Shown: piece by piece, positions 11,950 to 23,488 of the stretch
Numbering within the stretch: position 1 is the stretch's first letter
Layout: each line of letters opens with the position of its first letter
NCBI GenBank assembly: GCA_935421135.1
Contig: OW285188.1
Location: 3,462,733 to 3,526,732, forward strand
Reading direction: 5' to 3'
From: Bugulina stolonifera
Lineage: Eukaryota > Bryozoa > Gymnolaemata > Cheilostomatida > Bugulidae
DNA: 64,000 nt
Notes under the pieces: generated by a model
What the model saw: only the letters and a program-made list of their open reading frames with translations
What the model was told of the DNA's origin: nothing
Database searches by the model: none
Made by a program: the position numbers and the translations under genes

Positions 11950-12454
11950 TGCTCTGAGTTGGTCTATTCTGTCTCTTCAGCTCTTCAGTTACTGGGTTCT
12001 TTCAAGACTAGATTATACAAGAAATTTCAAAGGCAAGATATAACTATTTACAAGTATTGTCACACTGGTAGCTTTCCTATTATTGTAATTAAGTTTATAT
12101 ATAGCTGTGTATATCTTTTACCTGGTCTGCTCTGGCTACAGTACAGTAAGCTACTCATAGTATTGGTGCTTTAGTATTTTCTAGTCTAGTTCTAGCAGCA
12201 GTACTCTGAGTTGGTCTATTCTGTCTCTTCAGCTCTTCAGTTACTGGGTTCTTTCAAGACTACATTGTACAAGAAAATTCAAAGGCAAGATATAATTATT
12301 TACAAGTATTGTCACACTGGTAGCTTTCCTATTATTGTAATTAAGTTTATATATATAGCTGCGTATATCTTTTACCTGGTTGGCTCTGGCTACAGCACAG
12401 CAAGCTATTTGTAGCATTGGTGATTTAGTGTTTTCTAGATTTGACATTCTCTTT
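11950..12454. repeat. 252-bp tandem duplication private to unit 2
   Basis: The block starting CTGAGTTGGTCTATTCTG occurs at about 11951 and again at about 12203, 252 bp apart and nearly identical. Units 1 and 3 have it once (near 1201 and 22786). It lies upstream of the small basic-protein frame. The open frames across it begin at TTG and are not taken as genes. Confidence 0.85.
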
Positions 12455-12502
12455 CGCATACTGTATGCATTGTAGATGCATTGTTCCTTGTAGCAAAAGA
12501 AA

Positions 12503-12910
12503 ATGAAGGTAGTTATCAGAAACAGCTATAACCAGAGAAAGCCATGCTATTGCAAGAGGAGAGCATCCAGACGAGTGAAGAAGAACATTATTAAACTGTG
12601 TGAGGAGAATATGAAGGATATCAAGGATTATGAATCACAGCTACATCGACATCTCCTCCTTAGACGAACCAATGCAGGACTGAAGCCATTGAGAAATAGA
12701 AAACTACGCAAGGTGTATTTGAACACAGCACCAGAGGAAAGTTACTGCCTCCATAATAATAACACTGCAGTACAGGAGGAGTCAGTGGTGGATGTATAGG
12801 CCATCAGAGAACATTTTGAGTGCACCACTGTGTCAGTAGATAGAGAAGAGGGTGACAGAACAAATCCATTGGACTTTATGGATGATGTGATATCTAAAAT
12901 GCTGAGTTAA
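12503..12910 (+). pseudogene. Small basic protein gene, unit 2, nonsense codon
   Basis: The 5' part lost in unit 1 is present here, giving 98 open residues from ATG 12503 with many Arg/Lys. A TAG at 12797-12799 stands where unit 1 has a Glu codon (GAG). After it the same frame stays open for 36 more codons to TAA 12908-12910, so the stop looks like a single G-to-T change. A shortened 98-residue protein could still be made. No domain was recognised. The ~190-bp shared repeat (11300-11520) lies upstream, as for the homeobox genes. Confidence 0.5.
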
Positions 12911-14712
12911 GATGTAGCCATCTATTTGTGTATATTAATACTCTCTCACAACTACGGATTATATTTATTTGTATATAACTACATTGGATATACATATATG
13001 TAGGGCGTATGCTATTTCAGTCCATCCACACATTATTATATAAGTCTCCATGTACATTGTAACGTAATAACAATATTAGTGACTGATTCTAATGTTTCTG
13101 TCGATTACTTATATTATATTTATTACTGCTATTCTAATTATTCTTACAACGAGTACCGTGGATAGTAGCAGACTAATGTACAAATTGCCCTTAATGGATT
13201 ACTCTGTACGTTATAATAATATATTTTCTATTCTGTAAACTTTGGAAAAATACAAATTTACACCTATAAACCAATAGTCTATGACATTGTTACTGATATT
13301 CATAGTTAGCCTACATGTGCATTTATTTTTTTTGGACCAGTTGTTGATTATAACAAACACAGTAGAAGTGTAAACCAACAATTAATGAATCTTTGGTAAT
13401 CATAACGGTACCATTAATATACTACAACCCTTGTAATATGACACCTGGACAAATACAGGTAAACAATTAGAGCAATAAATGTGTCAGTTATCTATATTTG
13501 GTGAATTGCATCACTGCTCTGTATATTATAATAATATATTATTTATTCTCTAAATTTTGGAGAAATGCAAATCTGCCTCTCCAAGCTAAAATTCGGTAAA
13601 TCATTCTTACCAATATTCACAGTTAGTTTTTGGTGGACCAATTCTTAGTTATACCCATGCACAGTAGAAATGTAAACGCAACAAGTAAATCTTTAGTAAT
13701 TATAATATACCAATGGTAATCCAGCTTCTCTACAACCCTTCTGAATTTAGCCTATGACACTTAGAGAAGTCCAGGTGAACAATTAGAGCAATAAATGTGT
13801 CAGTTAGCTATATTTGGTGAATTGCAGGATTTACTTTAATCTTAGTGGCTGTCTCTTTGTACAAGAGATAGCTCACTTATGACCCACTGACTGTTCTACA
13901 CTTTTCTGAACCACTACCTCCATGTATGTATAGACTTAATAATCGAACATACATAGAGAAAGAGACAGAAACTGGTTTTAATTATAATGCATATATGTAC
14001 ATAATGTGTCAGTATTAGCTATACTTAGTGAGTTGCAGGATTTACTTTAATCTTGGCAATTATTTTCTTCTTCAAAATATACATGTAGCTCTCTAGATTT
14101 TCTATACTTGCCTTCGCATAGACTGACTTTAGTTATTCATTACAGATGAATTTTCAAAATGGCCAAGTTGACCATACTTCTGGTTAAACTATCATTATTA
14201 CTATCTCGTAATGGTGAACTACCAACCTTATATAAAAAACAGTTTCAAATTATTAATATGCATGTAGCCCACTATGATTTGTTGAATCTAGTTTTATCCA
14301 TAGTAAGTGAAACAAATCTTAACTGCATATAAAAAGGGTTATCGGATGAGTTACAAATATAAACAATGTCTAGCCTGGAAAGTAAATGAAATGTATTAAT
14401 TCAAAGCAAGTATGAGAATTCAATTCCATATTTTTATTAAATAATAAAACCACAGCATTTTCACAGAGGACCTCATAGATTCTACGGCCTTTAGCAGTCA
14501 TTTTTCTGTACTTTCTATTAGAATAACGTTGCCATCATGGGTTTAGTGATTTCCTAGTAAAGAATTTCACTTATAATAATTAATTCTTTAGCAATATGTA
14601 TCATTGTTCTAGTTGACATCCATATCAATATAATTAGCAGGAAGATGTACAACAAATGTTTAAATAATTTCTGTATGGTGTGTTCACTCAACTTCTTCAA
14701 GAAGGCTAATAG

Positions 14713-14886
14713 AGCCTGCCTGGTGCAATGACCACAAACATAGTCAACCATACAGACAAGAATACTAGATTCAGATTGTCCAATGAAGGAGGCATCAGGG
14801 AAGACTAGGTCGAAGAGTAGTTTGCCAATAAAAGGTTAGAGAAAAAGACACACAGCCATTTCATCAATTTGTTGAACAAGTGTTGA
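14713..14886 (+). pseudogene. Homeobox relic, unit 2
   Basis: Same relic as in unit 1, more damaged. RLSNEGGIRED is followed by TAG in place of the Gln codon, and a second TAG replaces the codon of the homeodomain tryptophan (GAG TAG TTT GCC AAT). FANKR and a Lys-rich tail follow. It cannot encode a homeodomain. The Trp stop is shared with unit 3. Confidence 0.75.
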
Positions 14887-15959
14887 AGCTTGTTGAAAGT
14901 AAATGTTGAGTCTTGAGTCTGTGTGAACTTACAGTATACTTGTCAGAGTATTTACTATACCATATGAACTTGTACTTGAATTATTGTATGTACTAGCTGT
15001 AGTTTGTTTAGATTACAGCCTCTTTTCCTTGTACTTACTACTGTTTCTCTACCTAAAATGATATACAATGTACTACATATATATACATATATACATTAGA
15101 GCATGTGAAGGATACAGTAGACTAGCAATCTATAAATATAGAATATAATACATGTATATTGTCACAATATGAAGAATACAATAGTAATCAACCACAGTCA
15201 TGCAAATACACATATAATAGGTACCCACAATACATTGTATGCTAACTTATAATTGTAGAGCTGGTGTTCCAACATCTTCACTAAGCACCTTCCAGTGTGA
15301 AACCACTGTACAGTGGTAGTCATAGCATAGCATAGCTTGTAGGCTGTGTAGGTATTGCTGTAGTTCAGGCTGTCAGGCTGTGTAGCCTAGAAATGAGATG
15401 AAGTAAATTTTCCTGTAATGCCATAGGTGTGTGTTTCAATAGATTTCTTTGGCATTCTATTTGTTCTGTAGCTATTATATCTTACTGCTTTACTTATACA
15501 TGTATCTTTATTGGTTCTACTAGCTTATATATCAATGAATCTTATGCATTACACTAATATTATTCTAACATTGATTTGATGATGAATTATTTAACATTAT
15601 CATTCAGCATGTAGCTGTCAGTCATGTTAATATAATTATTAGCAGATGAATGTATGACAGATGTTTAAATAATCTCTGTATGGTGTGTTCATTCCACCTC
15701 TAGCAGTGATAGAACCTTCATAGTGAGTTCTGCTAATCCAGAAAGAGATATAACTATCCAGTAAATTATCATCAAATCTGTTCTACTAAGTAAAGTAAAG
15801 GAAAGGGTGTGAGGCACATTTTTAAACAACTAGTATACAGGAGTGAAGTGTCCAATTTTGCTCTTAATATAAAAATAATGTAATGATGTATGCAAGGAAC
15901 TGCAAGATGGACTTTTTCATATATAAAGGTTTCGCACTGTACATCAACGAGTAGTCTAT

Positions 15960-16170
15960 CAGTAGGGTAGATACACTAGAGAGTCCAAAGGTAAAATTAT
16001 AATACAGAGTCTAGAAGTTGAAAGTGTGTTAATCTTGTTTATTTCATTGTACTACCAGTTAATACAACTTCAAATGTTACCTCTTACAAATAGATATTGA
16101 AATTATTGAATCTAATAACTGACTATAATTGATTTCCTTTGATAGCAGCATAATTATTGGTAGCACATTG
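15960..16170 (+). repeat. ~190-bp gene-start repeat, copy 5
   Basis: Same core. It precedes the decayed gene start of unit 2 (ATG 16248). Confidence 0.85.
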
Positions 16171-16179
16171 GAGGTCCTT

Positions 16180-16300
16180 CTGATGGATCTCTTTCTGGGT
16201 CTGTTGATCTATGTTTGAAGTTCCTGGTATGAGAGCAGCTGTTTACCATGGTGGATGCAGCTCTGTCCAACATGCAGCCAGTTGAAAGAACATAAGGAAT
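16180..16300 (+). other. Decayed 5' end of an older homeobox paralogue, unit 2
   Basis: Same as the unit 1 block: TATGAGAG in place of the TATA box, a short frame from ATG 16248, and no exons behind it. Confidence 0.6.
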
Positions 16301-16793
16301 ATATAATTGATTTGTTTATTTTGAATATGAAGATTGTTGTCCCCTTGCTTTACATGGAAAATATTGAGTCAATTTATTCCATTACATACTACCTAATGAA
16401 CCTCTGCATCCCAATATTTACAGGTAATTGAACTGCACAGTATCTAATGATTTAAATGTTTCAACTGCTTCAATTTTTCAATGTTTTTAACTCTGGAACT
16501 GACACTATCTGCAGTGTTTTCTGATTAGAACATCCCTGGAACACAGAACAGGGGAACTAGTAGTAGAATGGTATAACACACTGATGATTTCAAAGTCTCA
16601 ACTCTCCTCTCCCTCCAAATGGAGGTCACAAGACTAGACAGACAGACAGAAAGAAAGACAGAGAGAGTGGCAGGTCTAATTCTATATCTGTGGTTTATGT
16701 GTGTCCAGGTGTTACCCAACTACATGCAAGTTACCCTAGATTATCTGGCTGTGTCCTCCCTACCATGCACTATAATAATATAATATAATCATA

Positions 16794-16900
16794 ACGCAAA
16801 GCACCGCAACACACCGCAATGCAACACAACGCAATGCAATGCAACACAATGCGACATAATGCAACGCAGCGCAACGCAGTGCAACGCGATGCAACACAAC
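16794..16900. repeat. GCAAC/GCAAT-type degenerate pentamer array, unit 2
   Basis: Longer version of the unit 1 array. It resembles unit 3 more than unit 1. Confidence 0.85.
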
Positions 16901-17519
16901 GTCCATATGTTGGGGTTGGGGTCAGAGCGGACAACTTACAAACTGAAGAGAGGACAACTCCCATTTTTGAAGATTCGCAAAATACGATATATTCATTCCA
17001 TTGTAACGTATAAAAAGTTTCTTGTCATGTTTTATTGAATGTAAATGTCTCTATAAGCAGACTAAGCTAACCTTGACCTTCACAACAGGACACAGCGTTA
17101 GCAGCTCAGCACAGCACAGTATAGCACGGCATAGCATAACATAACTGAACATAATGTAACATAATATAATAATGAACATGAATAGAATAATTTATGCATT
17201 TTACATTGTAACAGAGCACTATCAGCGATGCATAACTAGTAAGCAGTTGTAACTTAAAGAGTTGGTATGAAATAACTATCAGTAAAAAGAAATTGTTTAT
17301 TCAACAGTTAAAGCAAAATTTTAAACCAAAAATCATACTGCACTTATATGTACTTGGAAAATAAAACAACAGATTATTTACACATTACCTTACGGGTCCT
17401 GGCAATTAATTTCACCTACACCAATGAATTCATGTGGTACCAGATAATGGGTGTAAAAATATAACACATGTACAAATTACATCATTCTGTATGGTTATCC
17501 ATCTTCCAGAGATCCAGTC

Positions 17520-17742
17520 TAGCAGTAAGGTAGATGTACATGTAAATACACTAGAGAGTTCAAAGGTTAGATTATAATATAAAGCCTAGAAGTTGAAAGT
17601 GTGTTAATCTTGTTTATTTCATTGTACTACCAGTTAATACATCTTCAGATGTTACCTCTTACTAACAGATATTGAGATGATTGGAAGAAATGACTGACTT
17701 TTGATGTTCTTTGATAGCTACATAATTAGAGGTAGTACATTG
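17520..17742 (+). repeat. ~190-bp gene-start repeat, copy 6
   Basis: Same core. It ends about 60 bp before the TATA-like box of homeobox copy 2. Confidence 0.85.
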
Positions 17743-17799
17743 GAGGTCCCTTTGATAGATCTATTTCTGGGTCTGTTGATATCTGTTTGAAGTTCCTGG

Positions 17800-17807
17800 T
17801 ATAAATA
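17800..17807 (+). promoter_or_regulatory. TATA box of homeobox copy 2
   Basis: TATAAATA lies between the shared ~190-bp repeat and exon 1. Transcription starting about 25-30 bp downstream would begin near 17828. The ATG at 17823 would then lie at or just before the RNA start, and the exon 1 ATG at 17930 would be the first long-frame start. Confidence 0.6.
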
Positions 17808-17822
17808 TAGCAGTTTACCACT

Positions 17823-17906
17823 ATGGATCTCATTCCTCTTCAACATACAGAACTGATAGAAGTTCAACTAACACAATTATATTTGGAATATATTATTACA
17901 TACTGA
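17823..17906 (+). other. Conserved short upstream frame (27 codons), copy 2
   Basis: Same frame with His in place of Asp (MDLIPLQHTELIEVQ). It ends 23 bp before the exon 1 ATG. Confidence 0.4.
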
Positions 17907-17929
17907 TTATACCCGCTGACTATACTACT

Positions 17930-20678
17930 ATGGATAACAACTATTACACCGTCAATAATATCAACATGGTAAGTGAAATCTAATATTAAAAGTTCATAAA
18001 ATTTCTAACGGATCTAAACTCATATTCCACTGCCCATGTAGTTATACACTTTATGTAGGAAATTTGGTGTTTACTGTTTAATATACATGTATATATTTAT
18101 ATTAACATTTAGGTGTAGCTGTATATTCTAAACATTGTAGTGTTCTTCAAATTCTAGCTCATAGTAGATGGTAGAACATAGACATATGTTGCCTTATAAT
18201 TTATATAACATAATGTTATAGTCTAAATAGATATCCTGTGTAAATCACTCAAAACTTTCCGGAGGTAAATCAATAATGTTATATTTTCAACTCTTTTAGG
18301 GACCAGAACTGCCTGATCAGCACCAAAACTACTACAGTCAACAACCACAATTGCAGCTTCATCAGCAGCACCAACAGCGTCATCAATATCAACAGCGTCA
18401 CCAACATCAACAGTTTCAACAATATCAACAGTTTCAACAGAAACTGCAACCACCTGCATATAGTGACAACACTCTACACCCTACTCAGTACCGTAGCGTA
18501 CCACCCGAACACATGGTAAGTTGTTAGTTGTACCATTTCATTATTACAGTGCACTGTGTATTTCAGTATTATATGCATATTATGCAAAACATCAATAATG
18601 TAATAAAATACACCCAGTTACTGTGCTGTTGCAACTGTTGTATTCATGTATAGGTGTGTGTGTCATATAAATTAGTGCAATTAACACAGTGATATAGATG
18701 TTATCTAGTAAAGTACAACCTACTTGATATGAAACTATTCTGACGACTGTAACAAATACATGTAGTCTGTATTTGGTTTGTTTTCACATGAACTTTAACT
18801 GTGAATGTGCCTAAAAACCTAAAAGAGAAAGAACACACTGTGGTTGCACACGTTCATCAACAAGGGTATCATCAGCTCATGTAAATCAACAACTGTGTTT
18901 ATTCCAACTCATAGTCACTGTTAGAACAAGTGCAATCTGTCATTTTCTAAAAGATTCATCTCCTCCGGTGAAGGGTTTTTACTTCAGTCAGAATATCATT
19001 AAATACATGTAAAATTTGACATCTGAAGGTGCATTTGTCCAGAAAACATGTGATACATTGTATGTATTATTTATCAAACTGGAGTCAAATCTACAACATT
19101 ATATCTACGGCTCTTTTAGGTACAACGACCAGCTGTTCACCAGAAACATTACAGACAACAAACACAGATGATACAGTTTAACCAACAGCATGGACAGCCA
19201 CCGGTTTTCAATTGCAATGTTTTACACCCTAATCATTACCCCTCAGTACCACCTGAACATATTATGGTAAGGTATAATTATATGATGATTAACAACTACA
19301 TGTAACTCAACATCTGAAAAGTATCTCCTACGAGAATCTGATCTACGTTGTAATACCAACCAGGTAATTATTGATACAGTGATGCGCTCTGCTTGCTATT
19401 GATAGAATGTTTAGTAAGCTTAGAAAAGTTTTGATTGGTATAAATGCAGTCTGTATTTGGTTTGTTTTCACATGAACTTTGAACTACTAATGTGCCTAAA
19501 AACCTAATAGAGAAAGAACACACTGTGATTGCACACATTCATCAACAAGGGTATCAGCAGTGCATATTTCGGATGGAAACAATATACATGTACAGTACAT
19601 ATTCATTCACACTGCACTTATGCTATTTTAATTCTTTAGAATCTTCAAAACCTCCTATCCACTAAGACGTGTTGCAGACATTGTTGGAGTTGAAGGATTA
19701 TTTACTCAGCTATATTGTTTGGTTTTACTGTAATACATGTACCTCTCTGCATGGATGGAAACCATTTAATTCTCTATTTCTATTGATTTCAAATGTAACA
19801 TTCCTCCTGATTCTCATTAATATATATCTTACTTTGTTTAGTTGAACCATGGAATATACATGTATCTATGGTCAGTTAAAGTGAAACTCATTTGTCTTGG
19901 ATAGGGGAGTGTTAATGCTTTAGTCTAAAGCTGTATTTTTATAGTGTATTTTTTACACTAGCCCATTTAGTAATTGAACTAAAGTCAATTCAATAATATT
20001 ATATAAACAACCGTTTTAGGTACCAGAACCGGCTGTTTATCACCCAAATCCCAGTCAACAACCACAAATACAAATCCATCAACAACTTGAACCACATCCT
20101 ACATACACTAACGACACTTCACAACTCAATCAACATCATACAGCACGACCTGAACACAAGGTAACCAGTAGTTAAGATTGTTTACACCCAGTCAGTATAT
20201 TATGATTAGAAACAGTTAATTTAGCATCTGAAAAACTATCTTCTCTGGGAAATAGGAGTTTAATATGGACTTAGTCAATCTAAAGTCATAGACTGTGGAG
20301 ATCCAAAGCCCTCCAAGCGCATGATTAGTCAACTATTTATAGCAGTATATGTGAATCTACACCAGTAGGCATGTGAATACGCATAACCATATTTTATGCT
20401 CTATCCAGGCAAAACAGAAACGTCCACCAATACATTTAAATTCCAAAGCGAAAGCTCTTATGGAGACCTGGTACAATGACAACATCCGACATCCATACCC
20501 CCACAAAAAAACTAGGATTAGACTGTCTAACGAGGGAGGGATCAGGGAAGATCAGGTGGAAAAGTGGTTTGCCAATAAAAGGTCCAGGAATAAAGAAACA
20601 CGTTCAGCTCAACAATTAGTCAGAGAACGAAGGGAACTAAAAAAACTTCAAGAACAACAAACCACACAAAAACAATGA
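17930..20678 (+). CDS. TALE-class homeodomain protein, copy 2 (intact, 270 aa)
   Basis: Predicted nuclear DNA-binding transcription factor. Exons: 17930-17968, 18300-18515, 19120-19266, 20020-20160, 20409-20678. All introns are phase 0 with GT..AG ends, and the joined frame is open. Exon 1 gives 13 residues. Exon 2 (72 residues) is about 44% Gln plus His. Exons 3 and 4 are also Gln/His/Pro-rich. Exons 2 and 3 end in VPPEH-type motifs and exon 4 in RPEHK. Exon 5 carries the homeodomain, with the TALE loop HPYP and recognition helix EKWFANKRSR (Trp48, Phe49, Ala50, Asn51, Arg53), then a basic, Glu/Lys/Gln-rich tail. Ala50 is the residue typical of Iroquois proteins, but the rest is too diverged to assign. 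Promoter and exon 1 resemble unit 3, while exons 2-5 resemble unit 1, so the gene looks chimeric. Expression is not shown. Confidence 0.85.
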
Positions 20679-21564
20679 CTTATTCAAGGGAGATGGGATG
20701 GAAAGTTCTCATGGAAATACTGATGTTATAGATTATTCTTGATACATGTAGAATTAACCAATGATGTATATTTCAATGCATATTTACTACACTGTGTGAA
20801 CTGCCAATATTATTTTATGGACATACTACTTTCTACTGCTTCTATACTTATAAATATATACATTTTTAAATGTAATGCTATACCTAATACAGCATGTAAA
20901 ATATACAATAAACAAGTAATCTGTGAAAATATATATTGTCACCATCTAAAGGAAGCCATTGAAAGCTGTTGTTACTAATCATATTACAGGTAACTTTTCT
21001 TAATGGCCAAGCTAAGCAAATCAATAACTGAATAATTGAATAGCATTTTTACTCATATCTTTATGAATTCTACTACCTTATGTAACAATGAACCTGATGG
21101 CTCACACTAACATTCTCCTAACATGGGTTTGATGGTTTTAAAGTAAAGAACCTCACTTAGAATAATGGATTCTTTAACATTATGCATCCTTGTTCTAGTT
21201 GTCATTCATGTCAATATAATCAGCAGGGAATTGAATAATAAATGTTTAAATAATTTCTGTATGGTGTGTTCATTCAACTTCTACCTTCATAGTGAGTTCT
21301 GCTAATCCAGAAAGAGATATAAATAATTAAAATAACATCTAGTCTGTGCTGATCAACTGGTTAGCAATTGGTATAGCTTCTCTAAGTAAAAGTAAAGGAA
21401 AGGGTGTAGGGTACTTCTTAAAAACTAGTATGCAGAAGTTAAGTGTCCAATTTTGTTTTACTGTAAAACATATTGTAATGACATATGCAAGGATATGTAA
21501 AATGGACTGTTTTCATACTTCAAAGTTTTACACTGTACATCACCAAGTAGCCCATCAGTAAGGC

Positions 21565-21760
21565 AGATTCACTGGAGAGTTCAAAGGCAAGATTATAATA
21601 TAAAGTCTAGTTGTTGAAAGTGTGTTAATCTTGTTTATTTCATTGTACTACCAGTTAATACATCTTCAGATGTTACCTCTTACAAACAGATATTGAAATG
21701 ATTGGAACAAATAGCTGTCTATAATTGTTGTTCTTTGATAGCTACATAATTATGAAGACT
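21565..21760 (+). repeat. ~190-bp gene-start repeat, copy 7
   Basis: Same core without the palindrome, so it shows the ancestral state of copy 3. A fragment of the small basic-protein gene follows at about 21777-21845. Confidence 0.85.
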
Positions 21761-21776
21761 AGCTCATTGTTATATC

Positions 21777-21845
21777 AGAGATATCAGAGATAGAGAAGAG
21801 GGTGGCAGAACAAACCCATTAGACTTTATGGATGGTGTATTCACT
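21777..21845 (+). pseudogene. Fragment of small basic-protein gene 3' end, unit 2
   Basis: Same truncated fragment as at 10366-10440, with small changes. Confidence 0.6.
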
Positions 21846-22154
21846 CTGTAATCACATGTATAATCATATTGAGAGAGGAGCAATGGTCAATAAGTACTAA
21901 TGTATTCACTTATATTGTAACAGAACAAATAATGTTTCGTGGAGCTGCAGCATTTGTATCACTAAAGAAGCAGCAGAGAGCTACATGCACGATAAATATT
22001 CTTGAAATGTATATATATATTAACATTAGGTATGGAGAAAGTACTCTCTATGAAAACAACATTATGTGATATGTTCACCAATATGACAAAGATTAACTAG
22101 GCCTTCTTAAAATTGTATGGTGTGGGTATTCAGTTTTCATAGGTTCAGCTTATC

Positions 22155-22360
22155 AGTAAGGTAAATACACTAGAGAGTTCAAAGGTGAGATTATAACATA
22201 AAGCCTAGAAGTTGAGAGTGTGTTAATCTTGTTTATTTCATTTTACTACCAGTTAATACATCTTCAGATGTTACCTCTTACAAACAGATATTGAAATGAT
22301 TGAAACAGATAACTGACTATAATTGATGTTCTTTGATACCTACATGCACATAATTATGAA
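22155..22360 (+). repeat. ~190-bp gene-start repeat, copy 8
   Basis: Same core. It lies upstream of the small basic-protein gene block of unit 3. Confidence 0.85.
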
Positions 22361-23080
22361 GACTAGCTCATTGGAGGTCCTGTACAGCGACAAATAGATT
22401 TGTAGCAATTATAATTATACAACTAGTATTAATGCAGCTTCCCTACAACCTTTCTACATTATATATAATATGAAACCATTACATGAGTACAGGTAAACCA
22501 TTAGAGCAATAAATGTGTCAGTCAGTTATGATGGATAATTGGTGAATTAATCTCAGAGACTAAGGACCATTCAGCTTTACACCTAGTGAGGGCATTCAAT
22601 ATGAGCACATTCTCATTGGTTAAGTAGATGCATTTACCCAATGGCTGGACATAACTACTCTAATGGCTGTAATTCCATTGGATAAGATAAAATACATTTA
22701 TCCAATGGTCATATAGCTTTACATCCAATATAAAACTGCAGGGTGCCAGAATATGCCACCATTCAATGTTTTAACAGCCGTGCTCTGAGTTGGTCTATTC
22801 TGTCTCTTCAGCTCTTCAGTTACTGGGTTCTTTCAAGAATACATGTACATTGTACAAGAAAATTCAAAGGCAAGATATAATTCTTTACAAGTATTATTAC
22901 ACTGGTAGCTCTTCTATTACTGTAGTTGAATTTATTTACCTGGGTATAATTTTTACCTAGTCTGCTCTGGCTCCAGCACAGCAAGCTATTTGTAGTATTA
23001 GTGATTTAGTGTTTTCTAGATTTTACTTGTATTCTCTTTCGCATACTGCATAGATGCATTGTTCCTTGTAGCAAAAGAAA

Positions 23081-23488
23081 ATGAAGGTAGTAATCAGAAA
23101 CAGCTATAACCAGAGAAAGCCATGCTATTGCAAGAGGAGAGCATCCAGACGAGTGAAGAAGGACATTATTAAACTGTGTGAGGGGAATATGAAGGATATC
23201 AAGGATTATGAATCACAGCTACATCGACATCTCCTCCTTAGACGAACCAATGCAGGACTGAAGCCATTGAGAAATAGAAAACTATGCAAGGTGTATTTGA
23301 ACACAGCACCAGAGGAAAGTTACTGCCTCCATAATAATAACACTGCAGTACAGGAGGAGTCAGTGGTGGATGTATAGGCCATCAGAGAACATTTTGAGTG
23401 CACCACTGTGTCAGTAGATAGAGAAGAGGGTGATAGAACAAATCCATTGGACTTTATGGATGATGTGATATCTAAAATGCTGAGTTAA
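23081..23488 (+). pseudogene. Small basic protein gene, unit 3, nonsense codon
   Basis: This is almost identical to the unit 2 copy, with the same TAG after VVDV (23375-23377) and an open frame behind it to TAA 23486-23488. Differences include Cys for Arg in the RKLCKVY segment and Gly for Glu near residue 36. The shared nonsense codon shows that units 2 and 3 have a common left-half ancestor. The function is unknown. Translation as a truncated 98-residue basic protein cannot be excluded. Confidence 0.5.

Larger units (their letters stand above)
11531..22380. repeat. Tandem array unit 2 (chimeric)
   Basis: This is the second homologous unit. From about 12.5 to 17.8 kb it matches unit 3 closely, sharing the TAG in the small-protein gene and the stop at the homeobox-relic tryptophan. 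From about 18.1 to 21.8 kb it matches unit 1 closely. The switch lies around homeobox exon 1/intron 1. The unit carries the intact homeobox copy 2 and a private 252-bp internal tandem duplication. Confidence 0.85.

Noticed and set aside
16770..17013. Open frames on both strands over the pentamer arrays (also 5322-5594, 27240-27508)
   Set aside because: Produced by the RYGCAA repeat itself.
18223..18459. 78-codon Val/Asp-rich minus frame and 28753-28968 plus frame
   Set aside because: Other-frame readings of the Gln/His-rich homeobox exon 2.
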